DNA from: Bradyrhizobium sp. ARR65
GTDB taxonomy: Bacteria > Pseudomonadota > Alphaproteobacteria > Rhizobiales > Xanthobacteraceae
Direction: 5' to 3'
NCBI RefSeq assembly: GCF_000472385.1
Contig: NZ_AWZU01000001.1
Span: forward strand, 122,501 to 186,500
DNA length: 64,000 nt
This document shows positions 53,242-61,895 of the stretch, one piece after another (the first letter of the stretch is position 1; every line of letters begins with the position of its first letter). The notes beneath the pieces were generated by a model. It was not told the DNA's origin. It saw only the letters and a list, made by a program, of their open reading frames with translations, and searched no databases. Made by a program: the position numbers and the translations under genes.

Positions 53242-54123
53242 ATGCCGCGGGTGAAAGCGGGCGAGATTCATCTCGGATGGTGTACATGGGGTGAGGGGGA
53301 CATTACTGTCGTCTTCATCCATGGCAATCTCGCGTGCAAGGAATGGATCGGTCTCGCCGCACCGCTATTTCCCAGCGGCGTGCGGGTAATCGGCATTGAT
53401 TGGCGGGGCTGTGGAGAAAGCGATCGCCCTCTCCCGGCGTCGGACTTTTCCAATTATTCGATGCGTCAGCATGCGCTCGACATGCTGGCGGCGCTTGATG
53501 GGCTGGGCATTTCCCATTGCCATTTGGCGACGCATTCAACCGGCGGGATCATAGCGACGCGTATGCTTCTGATGCAGCCCGAGCGGTTCGGCAGGGTATT
53601 GGCGCTCGATCCGGTGACCCCGCTTGGCATGGCATTCAATGCCGATCAGATCGGCCTGTTTCGGTCCATGATGGCTAGCCACGAGGTCGCGAGGTCCGTG
53701 ATGGCGACAGCGGCGTCTACGTTGTTCGTCCCCGAAAGTCTGCTGCCGGGCGCCGTGCCGCGCTTTCGCGACGGACTTGGTGACCAGCAAGCGTTTTACG
53801 AGCGCATGCTAGAGCGAACCTTTGGCGTCGCTGAAGGGATCTGGCTTGGCACGCCATACAACTTGAATCTAGAGAGAGAGAGCCGCGAGCTGGAAGGGCT
53901 GATGCCTCAGGTCACGCATCCGCACCTGGTGCTCTGGGGCGAAAAGGATGGGTGGATTCCGCCTGCCGATCTCCGGAGCATGGCGGCCGCCATGCCTGAT
54001 TGCCGCCTCGTCGTTGTGCCGGGCATAGGTCACTCGATGAACCTGGAGATGCCCGCCCTTTATGCCGGCTATTTCGGCGCATGGTTCGGAGGTCTTCGCG
54101 ACCAGGATGTTCCACTGCGTTGA
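53242..54123 (+). CDS. alpha/beta hydrolase
   Basis: The 293-residue protein has VVFIHGNLACKEW, IDWRGCGESDRP, the nucleophile elbow ATHSTGGII, LWGEKDGWIPP and the catalytic His of GIGHSMNLE. No signal peptide is seen. It starts eight bases after the double-hydrolase stop and so shares its operon and FixK-type control. Substrate unknown; a role after the exported hydrolase, on a product taken into the cell, would fit. Confidence 0.88.
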   Translation: MPRVKAGEIHLGWCTWGEGDITVVFIHGNLACKEWIGLAAPLFPSGVRVIGIDWRGCGESDRPLPASDFSNYSMRQHALDMLAALDGLGISHCHLATHSTGGIIATRMLLMQPERFGRVLALDPVTPLGMAFNADQIGLFRSMMASHEVARSVMATAASTLFVPESLLPGAVPRFRDGLGDQQAFYERMLERTFGVAEGIWLGTPYNLNLERESRELEGLMPQVTHPHLVLWGEKDGWIPPADLRSMAAAMPDCRLVVVPGIGHSMNLEMPALYAGYFGAWFGGLRDQDVPLR

Positions 54124-54184
54124 CGTCTCAGCCGCGGTGCAAGAGGATCATCCAGCCGGATCTGTTCGAACCAGGCCAGAGCGG

Positions 54185-54856
54185 TCATAGGTCCAGCTTC
54201 GCGAGTTGAGGCCTGTCCAACAGCACGATCTGACGCTGCGTCTGCCCCAAGAAGCCGAGGATACCTTTTTCGTGTAGGCACGACAGCGCGCGCGAAACCG
54301 TCTCCAGCGTTAGTCCTAGATAATCGGCGATGTCGCGCCGGCTCATCGGAAGCGCCATCACACCTGCGGCGGTCAGGCGAGTGTCCATCTCGAGCAGGAA
54401 CGCGGCCACACGTTCCAGCGAAGTCTTGCGCCCCAGAAGAAGCATGTGGTTTTCTGCGTGTTGCAGATTGTTCGTCGTCATCGTCAGAAGATCGCGGGCG
54501 ACCAGCGCATCCGTTTCTGCGAAATGTTCAAGGCTGACGCGCTTTGCGAGCCGAACGGTCGTCTCGACAATCGCTTCCGCTGTGAAGCGATGGGTCGGGC
54601 CATTCTCGAGGCCAAAAATATCGCCGACCAGATGAAATGCGCCAATTTGTCTCCGGCCGTCGGACAGGAGCTTATAGCTTCGCACAGCTCCTTCGACCAC
54701 TTGATAGACATATTCAGCTGGCTCGGCTTCGCCGAAGATTTCGGCGCCCCGATTATATTTGAATTCGCTTAAAACTACCGGTGCGTGAGAGAGGCCGTCC
54801 AGTTCGCCCGCAAATTTGGGTTTATTCGCCGGATTGGCGTTGACGTTGACAAACAT
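54185..54856 (-). CDS. Crp/Fnr-family regulator of the FixK type
   Basis: The 223-residue protein has a cyclic-nucleotide-binding-like domain and a Crp-type HTH with the recognition helix LTLETVSRAL; the E..SR set is that of FNR/FixK proteins, which bind TTGAT-N4-ATCAA. No N-terminal FNR Cys cluster is present. One Cys follows the recognition helix (RALSCLHEKG), in the region where FixK2 of B. diazoefficiens has its redox-sensitive Cys. It can be the regulator for the eight boxes around it, or share them with FixK2 elsewhere. A dyad at 54952 lies 96 bases upstream. Confidence 0.9.
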   Translation of the reverse strand: MFVNVNANPANKPKFAGELDGLSHAPVVLSEFKYNRGAEIFGEAEPAEYVYQVVEGAVRSYKLLSDGRRQIGAFHLVGDIFGLENGPTHRFTAEAIVETTVRLAKRVSLEHFAETDALVARDLLTMTTNNLQHAENHMLLLGRKTSLERVAAFLLEMDTRLTAAGVMALPMSRRDIADYLGLTLETVSRALSCLHEKGILGFLGQTQRQIVLLDRPQLAKLDL

Positions 54857-54951
54857 GGATTATCTCCCTGTTTGAACAAGCGTTTTGCGTTCGTGAGGGA
54901 GCCGCCGCTCCTGCCGCAATGATTGTACGTCGCGGCAAGTCGGACGGACTA

Positions 54952-54967
54952 TTGGCCCAAAGGACAA
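54952..54967. promoter_or_regulatory. Inverted repeat upstream of the FixK-type gene
   Basis: TTGGCCCAAAGGACAA, set within ATTG...CAAT, matches the dyad at 55917-55932 in 14 of 16 bases. The 387-base gap from 54857 to 55243 also holds CGGTCCGGGGACCG (55090-55103). It has no gene. These may be binding sites of the nearby FixJ-like regulator. Confidence 0.5.
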
Positions 54968-55243
54968 TGTTCGAAAGGTCAGGGCTGCGAGCCTAATCTC
55001 GCCTTGAGGTAGCTTCGCCCTGCCACACCAAACGGGCGCGCCAGCATATTCTCATCAGTACAACCGGATGATAGGGTCCAGATAGAAATCGGTCCGGGGA
55101 CCGGTTGATATAATAATTAAACGGATCAGCGGAGTTTTTGTCTGGCTCCTTGCCTTGGCCGGATCAGCGCCTCGTGCAAATGTTTTCGCAACCTATCCGT
55201 CCGTGTCTCGGCCAGTCGAGTTGCGTGAGAGTGGAGGAGTGAC

Positions 55244-55882
55244 TTGTCAGGCAAGATCCACATTGTTGATGACGATGCGTCTTTTAGATCCGCACTCGAA
55301 CGTCGACTAAAGAGGGCCGGCTACTCGGTTACGACCTATCCCTCCGCTCAGCTGCTTCTTGACCATCTGCCCGATGAGAGCGAGCCAGCGTGCATCCTGC
55401 TTGATTTGCGAATGCCGGGCTTGAGCGGAATGGAAGTGCAGACGCGGCTCGCGCAGCGCGGCTCGACGCTGCCACTGATTTTTCTCACCGGCTATGCCGA
55501 TGTGCGCACCAGCGTAAGAGCGATAAAGGCTGGTGCCGAGGACTTCCTGGCTAAGCCGGTCGGCTCGGAGCAGTTGCTCGATGCCATCGGGCGAGCCATG
55601 GCGCGGCATCGAGCGCTTCGCGAACAGGCAGCTGAGCAGGATGAACGGCGAGCTCATCTCGCGAGCCTGACGCCCCGCGAGCGGCAGGTCTTCGAGCTCG
55701 TGGTGCGCGGCAAGATCAACAAGCAGATTGCCCTGCAGCTCGGGGCGACAGAACGTACCATCAAGGCCCATCGGCATAGAGTGATGGAGAAGATGGGTGT
55801 TCAATCGCTTGCCGAACTGGTGTCTATGGCCGAGCGATTGGGTATTCTCAACCGCGTCTCTGGCGACGGTAAGCAGACCTGA
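55244..55882 (+). CDS. FixJ/NarL-type response regulator
   Basis: The 212-residue protein has a receiver domain with HIVDDDASFR, the phosphorylated Asp54 (LLDLRMPG), Thr in FLTGYAD and Lys in LAKPVG, followed by a LuxR-type HTH (LTPRERQVFELVVRGKINK; TERTIKAHRHRVMEKM). The order is that of FixJ. The start is TTG at 55244, with GGAGG six bases before. No kinase is adjacent; a FixL-like partner must be elsewhere. It lies between the FixK-type gene and a second receiver gene. Confidence 0.92.
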   Translation: MSGKIHIVDDDASFRSALERRLKRAGYSVTTYPSAQLLLDHLPDESEPACILLDLRMPGLSGMEVQTRLAQRGSTLPLIFLTGYADVRTSVRAIKAGAEDFLAKPVGSEQLLDAIGRAMARHRALREQAAEQDERRAHLASLTPRERQVFELVVRGKINKQIALQLGATERTIKAHRHRVMEKMGVQSLAELVSMAERLGILNRVSGDGKQT

Positions 55883-55916
55883 ACACTGCTGCTGCGGATG
55901 TCCGTTTGTAGTTGTG

Positions 55917-55932
55917 TTGTCCCAAGGGACAA
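55917..55932. promoter_or_regulatory. Inverted repeat between the response-regulator genes
   Basis: TTGTCCCAAGGGACAA is a perfect 7-bp inverted repeat around AA. A close match lies upstream of the FixK-type gene at 54952. It could control the receiver gene at 56113. Confidence 0.55.
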
Positions 55933-56112
55933 TAGGAACAAAGGCCCGCTCAACATATTAGCAAGACGCTGTGCGCTTCCCTTGGGAAGAAGCGCGGACG
56001 TTCATGTAGCTTACAGTCAGCTTACGCGATGGGCGATCCGCCAGCAAACTTGTGTTGTTGTCGGGTTGGTTGGGCAACGCCAGAGGCGGACCTTGAAAGG
56101 CGGGGATTGCGC

Positions 56113-56487
56113 TTGTCGAACCGAAAACTCGTTCTCGTCGTTGACGACGACCCTGGCATTCTCAGGGGGCTGAGCCGACTGCTGAACCGGCATGGCTATG
56201 ACAGCAAGGTCTTTCAATCTGCAGAGGCATTCGAGGACTGCGGCGATGTTTCTACGGCGATCTGCATCGTACTCGACATTCAGCTCGACGGTCGCTCGGG
56301 AATAGAACTTAGATATCGGCTGAGTTCAGCGGGGGTATCTCTGCCCGTCATCTACATCACAGCCAACGACAATGATTCCGTTCGTAGCGCAGCGATCAAG
56401 TCGGGCTGTATCGCCTATCTCACGAAGCCCTTTTCCGCGGCCTCTTTGCTTGAACCGGTCGCGCGCGCTGCAGCTGGCCTGGCATAG
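56113..56487 (+). CDS. Single-domain response regulator (CheY-like receiver)
   Basis: The protein of 124 residues from TTG 56113 is a receiver domain only: LVLVVDDDPGIL, phospho-acceptor Asp55 (IVLDIQLDG), YITANDND with Thr/Ala switch residues and the Lys of YLTKPFS. The frame is open to 56029 but the conserved part begins at the TTG. It resembles the receiver of FixJ-type proteins without output domain and could compete for or relay phosphate to the FixJ-like protein upstream. Confidence 0.85.
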   Translation: MSNRKLVLVVDDDPGILRGLSRLLNRHGYDSKVFQSAEAFEDCGDVSTAICIVLDIQLDGRSGIELRYRLSSAGVSLPVIYITANDNDSVRSAAIKSGCIAYLTKPFSAASLLEPVARAAAGLA

Positions 56488-56521
56488 ACCGCACAGGACC
56501 GCGAAGGCATAGCTGCTCCTG

Positions 56522-57151
56522 CTACTCATCCACGTCCTGCTGGAAGGTTTGCGTTGGCGCATTGTCGTGAGCGGCGGCAAACTGTGCAAGTGGCAGAGTT
56601 GTCGTGACGGCGAGGACATTGGAGTCCACCACCTCCAGCGAGAGTTTCTGGCCGGCCTCCATTTGCTCAACGAGTTTCGGGTTGGCTACTTGGGCCGCGA
56701 TGCAGGTGTTCGTCAGGCACCAGACGTAAGGGATCTGGTAGGCGACGCCCTGATCGACGGTCAGCTTTACGCCAGCCGGGAGATAGAGGCCAACAGGCAA
56801 GAACAGCTGAAGACGCGCGGCGCCTTCGCCTTCGCGCTCAATCAGGTCCGCGCGCACCGCTGTCTGACCAGTGTCCCATGTGCCGCTGATGCTTGTGCGG
56901 CAGACCGTGTTTGCTCCTGGCGTCTTGAAACAAACCTTGCGCCATTCGCCATATCTTATGTCACGCGCCATACGTTGACCGCGCGGTGCGACTGTCGCTT
57001 CCGGAGCTTTCTGCGCAGCTGCTGTCCCGCTGGTCTGGTTCGCTTCGTCTGCCAAAGCGACGCTCCAGAGGGCCAGTAATAAGAGCAGCGAAGACAAGGC
57101 GATCATGAAAAGTGATGGTGACTCAATTGGAGGGGAGTTGCGGCTGCTCAT
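56522..57151 (-). CDS. Invasion-associated locus B (IalB) family protein
   Basis: The 209-residue exported protein has a hydrophobic signal (MIALSSLLLLLALWSVALA), then the IalB domain with GEWRKVCFKTPGANTVCRTS and VWCLTNTCIAA, where paired Cys probably form disulfides. IalB proteins are periplasmic and of unknown mechanism; they help host entry in Bartonella and are common in rhizobia. ATG 57151 has GGAGG five bases upstream. It follows the exported hydrolase gene by 16 bases and is likely in the same FixK-controlled operon. Confidence 0.87.
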   Translation of the reverse strand: MSSRNSPPIESPSLFMIALSSLLLLLALWSVALADEANQTSGTAAAQKAPEATVAPRGQRMARDIRYGEWRKVCFKTPGANTVCRTSISGTWDTGQTAVRADLIEREGEGAARLQLFLPVGLYLPAGVKLTVDQGVAYQIPYVWCLTNTCIAAQVANPKLVEQMEAGQKLSLEVVDSNVLAVTTTLPLAQFAAAHDNAPTQTFQQDVDE

Positions 57152-57167
57152 CGGATCCTCCGTATCA

Positions 57168-58055
57168 TCACTGGTGCCGATCCAAAAACTCGGTGACCAG
57201 GGGAGACCAGAGCGGAACGGCTTCCGTGGCATCGACCAAGAAGTGGCCATCGCTGCCGAACGGCGGCAGCATGTGGTATTCCGCATTGCCACCGGCGGCG
57301 ATGTAGGCCTCGTGCATTCGTTTAGTCAAGGCGGGTCCGAAAAACGTATCGTTCTCGCTGTAGATCCACAGCATGGGCGTACGAGCTGAGCGTCCGAAAT
57401 CGGCGGTCGCTTCGACCAGCTTGTCAGGTGCGCAGTTGTTGTTCGGCTTGCCGCCGACGCGACCGCCGCGACCAGCCGCAAAGGTGATGATGGCTCGCAC
57501 GGAGGGCAGATTTCGGCTGGACAGCGCAATTGCAGCCCAGCCGCCCGCGGATTGGCCAACAACAACGGTCTTGTCCGGCGCGATCAGTTTCTGATCGGTC
57601 ATATACTCGATGATCCACTTGTCGAGTAGGGCAACCGCAAGACCTGCGTCATGGAAGTTCGGATTATCGCAACTCCCAATCTTGGAATAGAACACGCCAA
57701 AGAGCCCTTGCTCGGGCACATCGAGTGCCGCTGCGCCATATCCCGATCCCGTTGGCGCCACCACTATGTTGCCCTGGCGCGCGAACCAGATGGCAGCATC
57801 CCTGAATTCGACAAGCGGGAAGAAACTGCGTTCGCGTGCATTGAGCGACACGCCGTGGTTCATCACCACTAGGGGGAAGGGACCCTTGCCGACCGGATGA
57901 ACGACATAGGCCAGGGTTGGCATTGTAAGCGGAAGCGCCCAGACCTCTTCCTGGATGCGGCGCAGGCCTCCGTCCTCGGCCGTAGCGCCGACGGCCGGTA
58001 TCGCCAGCCCCACAAACGCGGAAGCCGCAAAGAGGAAACGGAGATATCGTAGCAT
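57168..58055 (-). CDS. Exported dienelactone-hydrolase/acyl-hydrolase-like protein
   Basis: The 295-residue protein has a signal peptide (LFAASAFVGLAIPAVGA) and a hydrolase fold: VVMNHGVSLNARERSFFP, nucleophile elbow VVGQSAGGWAA, Asp in IYSENDTFFGP and His in GSDGHFLVD. The pattern is that of the lipoprotein-signal or PAF-acetylhydrolase-like dienelactone hydrolase group. It probably acts in the periplasm. A perfect FixK-type box lies 70 bases before the start. IalB follows on the same strand. Confidence 0.88.
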   Translation of the reverse strand: MLRYLRFLFAASAFVGLAIPAVGATAEDGGLRRIQEEVWALPLTMPTLAYVVHPVGKGPFPLVVMNHGVSLNARERSFFPLVEFRDAAIWFARQGNIVVAPTGSGYGAAALDVPEQGLFGVFYSKIGSCDNPNFHDAGLAVALLDKWIIEYMTDQKLIAPDKTVVVGQSAGGWAAIALSSRNLPSVRAIITFAAGRGGRVGGKPNNNCAPDKLVEATADFGRSARTPMLWIYSENDTFFGPALTKRMHEAYIAAGGNAEYHMLPPFGSDGHFLVDATEAVPLWSPLVTEFLDRHQ

Positions 58056-58125
58056 CAGGTTCTCTCGATGGGGTGATCCCGGGAGATTGAGCTTGGACAG
58101 ACTTTCGCGTCGGCCTCTAGGTGCG

Positions 58126-58139
58126 TTGATCTAGATCAA
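58126..58139. promoter_or_regulatory. FixK/FNR-type box 5
   Basis: TTGATCTAGATCAA is fully palindromic and lies 70 bases before the exported hydrolase gene. Confidence 0.9.
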
Positions 58140-58173
58140 TGGCGGCGGCATCGAAACCAAAGCGGCAGGAAGG

Positions 58174-59886
58174 CTAGCTGAGCTTTCCGCCGAGCACTGC
58201 GTCGAGGGTCAAGGCACGGGATACGCCGCCGACCTTTTGATCGATGCCCTCGGCTCTGACCAAATCGCGTACCGCTCCATGGGCACCGACGATACGAAAT
58301 GAAATCCCGCGGGCTGCGAGCCCGTCATGCAGGTTGTGGAGCATGCGAGCCCCGGCGAGGTCGAGATAGGGAGATGCCGAGAGGTCGCAGACTACGAGAC
58401 TGACAGGTGTTGGCGCCAAGCGAACATGGTCGAGCACCCCTTCCAGGACGGATTCGGCGTTTACATAAATCAGCGAGGCTTCCGGGCGAAAGGCAATGAC
58501 GCCCGCTAACGGTTCATTTTCAGGATGCCGCGCCATATCGGAGTAAAGATTGGTGCCGGGCTTACGGCCGAGATATGCCACATGTGGGTAGGACACGCGC
58601 ATGAGCAACAGCAGGATCGATCCCACGGCAGCAAGCAAGATGCCGTCAAGTATTCCGAGAGCAAGGACCGCTCCAAGGGCGATTGCGGCGGCGTAGAAAT
58701 CCAGCCGGCTGATGCGCCACATGCGCAGCAAAGCCGGGAAATCCACGAGACCGTAAATTGCGGTTAGCACGACTGCCGCCAGCACCGCTTTTGGAAGGTT
58801 CTCCAGCAAGTCGGTCAGGAATAGCAGACACAAAGCAAGCGCCATCGAGGCAACGACAAGGGCCAGCGGCGTGCGCGCGCCGGCCTTGTCATTGACTGCC
58901 GATTGCGACAGGCCGCCCGCGACCGGATAGCCGTGCGCCAGTCCGGCTGCCAAGTTGGCAGCGCCGATGCCCAGAAGCTCCTGCCGCGCATCTAGTGTGT
59001 AGCCGTGTTTGGCGGCGAATGTGCGGGCAGCGGATACGCCCTCGATATAGGCGAGCAGCAGGCAGCCGCCCGCCAACGGAAAGATCCCCTCAACATCCCG
59101 TAGCCTGAGCGCTGGCCCGGCCAGGCTGGGCAAGCCCGCCGGAATCTTTCCCGTGACAGCAACGCCCATCGCCGGAAGCTGCCATATCGTCGCGAGCAGA
59201 ATCGACAGCGCGACGACGCCGAGTGCAACGGGTTTTCCAGGCAAGGCACGCTGGCCCAGCACGAGTAATCCAAGCGCCACGATGCTGACGAGTACAACGG
59301 CTAGGTTAAGCTGGCTGATCTGCCCGCCGAACAGCCACGCCCGCTCGAAAAAATTGTGCCCGCCGCCGGATACCCCGAACAGGGCTGGAAGCTGCGTCAT
59401 GGCAATTGTCAGGCCGGCACCCGCTTTGAAGCCCACGAGAATGCTGTCGCTGATCAGCTTCACCAACGCGCTCAGGCGCAATAACCAGGCAATCAGACAG
59501 AGCGCTCCGGTGGTGAAGGCGGCTAGACTTGCGATCTGCGCGTAACGCTGTGCATCTCCGCCCGCCATCGTCTCAACCGTTCCTGCGATCATGAGCGAGA
59601 TCGCAGACGTGGGACCGACGGCAAGTTGTCGCGACGACCCGAACAGGGCATAGCCAAGCCCACCCAAGAGATATCCGTACACGCCAACTTGCGGGGGCAG
59701 GTTTGCAAGGGTCGAATAGGCGAGCGATACCGGGATCGCATAAGCAGCCAAGGTAACGCCGGCGACGATATCGCCGGTCAGGAAGGAGAGGCGGTATTCA
59801 GCGAGCCAGCGAGCCGGTGGAAACCACCAGAGCCAGCCTTTGTCAGCTTGCCGGCCTGTGGTGTCGGCGACTGTCTCCATCGGCAT
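58174..59886 (-). CDS. SulP-family anion permease with STAS domain
   Basis: The 570-residue protein has the SulP transport domain with about 12-14 helices (LAAYAIPVSLAYSTLANLPP; AVGPTSAISLMIAG; AGGLSQSAVNDKAGARTPLA) and a C-terminal STAS domain (EASLIYVNAESVLEG; VVCDLSASPYLDLAG). It moves sulfate, bicarbonate or another anion. The ATG at 59886 is followed by one at 59880; either may be used. A FixK-type box 56 bases upstream points to use at low oxygen, perhaps for bicarbonate or organic anions rather than sulfate. Confidence 0.92.
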   Translation of the reverse strand: MPMETVADTTGRQADKGWLWWFPPARWLAEYRLSFLTGDIVAGVTLAAYAIPVSLAYSTLANLPPQVGVYGYLLGGLGYALFGSSRQLAVGPTSAISLMIAGTVETMAGGDAQRYAQIASLAAFTTGALCLIAWLLRLSALVKLISDSILVGFKAGAGLTIAMTQLPALFGVSGGGHNFFERAWLFGGQISQLNLAVVLVSIVALGLLVLGQRALPGKPVALGVVALSILLATIWQLPAMGVAVTGKIPAGLPSLAGPALRLRDVEGIFPLAGGCLLLAYIEGVSAARTFAAKHGYTLDARQELLGIGAANLAAGLAHGYPVAGGLSQSAVNDKAGARTPLALVVASMALALCLLFLTDLLENLPKAVLAAVVLTAIYGLVDFPALLRMWRISRLDFYAAAIALGAVLALGILDGILLAAVGSILLLLMRVSYPHVAYLGRKPGTNLYSDMARHPENEPLAGVIAFRPEASLIYVNAESVLEGVLDHVRLAPTPVSLVVCDLSASPYLDLAGARMLHNLHDGLAARGISFRIVGAHGAVRDLVRAEGIDQKVGGVSRALTLDAVLGGKLS

Positions 59887-59942
59887 CCCGCGCCATTAGC
59901 ACGAAGTGGTCGCAGACGCTCTCGCGACCAGGGCGAGAGCCC

Positions 59943-59956
59943 TTGATCTAAATCAA
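59943..59956. promoter_or_regulatory. FixK/FNR-type box 6
   Basis: TTGATCTAAATCAA fits the consensus and lies 56 bases before the SulP gene and 75 bases before the plus-strand gene at 60032. Confidence 0.88.
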
Positions 59957-60031
59957 GCGTCAGGGGCGCCGAACTCCGAAATTGCGTCGACCAGTCTCGG
60001 ATCGGCTGATCCTTGTGAGGGGAGCGATGGC

Positions 60032-60469
60032 ATGAGGAAGTGCTTTGGGTGGATCATTCAATTGAGCGTCGCAGGATTGCTCGCGTCGGGACTTGCGACC
60101 GCAACGCAGGCCGAAACCGGTGTGGTTCGCGTCGTGTTTACCAAGGGTGGTTTCATCATTGGCGTCGGCGGTGGCGAAGGTGTCCTGATCTTCCGCGGCC
60201 ACCGTTATCCATTCACGGTATCCGGCATGAGTATCGGTGCCACGATCGGCGCTTCGACCACCCAGTTCACTGGGCGTGCCTTAAACATCCGCAGCCCCGG
60301 CGACATCCAGGGCACGTATAGTGTGATCGGCGCCGGCGGCGCTCTGGCGGCCGGCGCCGGCGGGGTTCAGCTGCAGAATGAAAAAGGGGTGATATTGCAG
60401 CTGCACGGCCCGAAGATCGGCGTGGAGCTGTCTGCCGCGGTCGGCGGGGTTCAGATCGCCCTTCGCTGA
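60032..60469 (+). CDS. Exported Gly-rich protein of unknown function
   Basis: The 145-residue protein has a signal peptide ending TQAE near residue 27. The mature part is Gly/Val-rich and probably all beta (VVFTKGGFIIGVGGGEGVL, FTVSGMSIGATIGAS, LQLHGPKIGVELSAAVGG), which recalls small secreted lipid-binding or outer-membrane-associated proteins, but I do not recognise a named family. AGGGGAG seven bases before the ATG gives a strong start. The FixK-type box upstream indicates low-oxygen expression. Confidence 0.8.
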   Translation: MRKCFGWIIQLSVAGLLASGLATATQAETGVVRVVFTKGGFIIGVGGGEGVLIFRGHRYPFTVSGMSIGATIGASTTQFTGRALNIRSPGDIQGTYSVIGAGGALAAGAGGVQLQNEKGVILQLHGPKIGVELSAAVGGVQIALR

Positions 60470-60489
60470 AGGGGCGCCGGGCGCATTGT

Positions 60490-61302
60490 TCAATAGCGCT
60501 CGGCGATGAATGTCATTCCACGCAGCGACGCTTGGTCGTCGTAGCGTCCCTTGCTGGATCGTTTGGGCAAACGTACCCGATCGTGCGACAGGCGCTTGAA
60601 CGGGATCGCCTCTAGCAGATGCGCGATGCAGTTCAGTCGCGCCCGCCGCTTGTCGTCTGAGCGAATGATGTGCCAGGGCGCGTGCTTCGAGTTCGTCGCC
60701 TTGAACATGAGATCGCGCGCCCGCGAGTAATCGTACCAGCGCCGGTAGGATTCAGTGTCCATGGGGCTCAGCTTCCATTGCCGGAGCGGGTCATCGATCC
60801 GCGCCTTGAAGCGTCGCTCCTGTTCGTCCATGCCGACCTCGAGCCAAAGCTTGATCAGGATAATGCCGCCGTCGACGACATATTTCTCGATTTCGGGGCA
60901 AAGGGACAAAAAGCGCTCGTGCTCTTCTGCACTGCAAAAGCCCATGACGTATTCGACGCCGGCGCGGTTGTACCAGCTGCGGTCGAAGATCACGATTTCC
61001 CCGCCCGCCGGGAAGTGCTGCATGTAACGTTGCAGGAACATCTGGCTCTTTTCCCGGTCGGAAGGCGCGGGAAGAGCAATGACGCGGAACACCCGCGGGC
61101 TCACCTTTTCGGTGATCGCCTTGATCGTGCCGCCCTTGCCGGCGGCGTCCCGTCCTTCGAACAGGATGATAACGCGGGCCCTCTTCGCTTTGACCCACTC
61201 CTGCAACTGGCAAAGCTGAACCTGAAGCTTGCGGAGCTCCTTCTCGTAGTCTTTCCGCTTCATCTTCGAGGCTGTTCGCTCCTCCGGCGACATCTTCAGC
61301 AT
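60490..61302 (-). CDS. ppk2: Polyphosphate kinase 2
   Basis: This 270-residue protein is a one-domain PPK2: Walker A FEGRDAAGKGGTIKA, Walker B IFDRSWYNRAGVEYVMGF and the lid region KLSPMDTESYRRWYDYSRAR. It transfers phosphate between polyphosphate and nucleotides, helping to keep ATP or GTP when respiration is slow. ATG 61302 has GGAG nine bases before it; a TTG at 61311 overlaps the previous stop but leaves no room for a ribosome site. It follows the 150-residue gene and shares its FixK-type promoter. Confidence 0.92.
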   Translation of the reverse strand: MLKMSPEERTASKMKRKDYEKELRKLQVQLCQLQEWVKAKRARVIILFEGRDAAGKGGTIKAITEKVSPRVFRVIALPAPSDREKSQMFLQRYMQHFPAGGEIVIFDRSWYNRAGVEYVMGFCSAEEHERFLSLCPEIEKYVVDGGIILIKLWLEVGMDEQERRFKARIDDPLRQWKLSPMDTESYRRWYDYSRARDLMFKATNSKHAPWHIIRSDDKRRARLNCIAHLLEAIPFKRLSHDRVRLPKRSSKGRYDDQASLRGMTFIAERY

Positions 61303-61307
61303 TGAAT

Positions 61308-61760
61308 TCAACTCCAGCTGATTGTGATCGCAATATCTCCGGGCATCCCGCCGGGAAAATCGATGATCTGATAGCGGATCCGGTATCCGCGCGGTTTCAG
61401 GTAATCGGTCCAGAGCTGGAAGATCTCGTTCGGTATTCCGGTCAGGGTTTTCTCCCAGCCCGGCTCCTGCTGATTGATCGCGCGGCCCTTGTCAGTACAG
61501 AGCACATTGGGAAAGCGATAGACCTGAACTTCGGTCAGACCGTTCCGAACCGCGCGCTGGATCACGTTGGAGGCGAGCTTGACCTTGTCTTCCTCCGACA
61601 GGCCGGATGGTTTGCTGAGTTTCTCGATCAGGGCACGCTTCTCCGCTTCGGCCGCGGCAGCAGCCCGCACGATCTGTTCGGCTTTCTCGGCTTCCTTGAT
61701 GGCCGCCTGCTTCTGAATCTCCTTCGCCGTCGGCAGCAAGTCGTCGATTTTCTCTGGCAT
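61308..61760 (-). CDS. Uncharacterised protein with N-terminal coiled coil, upstream of ppk2
   Basis: The 150-residue protein starts at ATG 61760, seven bases after AAGGGA; an ATG at 61790 is possible but has no good site. Residues about 15-50 form an Ala/Glu/Lys-rich helix likely to be a coiled coil (IKEAEKAEQIVRAAAAAEAE). The C-terminal part (VQVYRFPNVLCTDKGRA; GIPNEIFQLWTDYLKPRGYR) is globular and unknown to me. It is directly coupled to ppk2. Confidence 0.75.
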   Translation of the reverse strand: MPEKIDDLLPTAKEIQKQAAIKEAEKAEQIVRAAAAAEAEKRALIEKLSKPSGLSEEDKVKLASNVIQRAVRNGLTEVQVYRFPNVLCTDKGRAINQQEPGWEKTLTGIPNEIFQLWTDYLKPRGYRIRYQIIDFPGGMPGDIAITISWS

Positions 61761-61833
61761 GGCAGCATCCCTTCTCGTTGAGTTCGCCATCTCAGTCTCG
61801 AGCGATGCTAGAGCCGGTCCGGAACCGAACCAA

Positions 61834-61847
61834 TTGATCCAGATCAA
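61834..61847. promoter_or_regulatory. FixK/FNR-type box 7
   Basis: TTGATCCAGATCAA fits the consensus, 73 bases before the coiled-coil/ppk2 operon. Confidence 0.88.
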
Positions 61848-61895
61848 AGCTAGCCAGAGACGGAGGCGTCGCCTCGGTCCGGAAAACGGAAGCGA

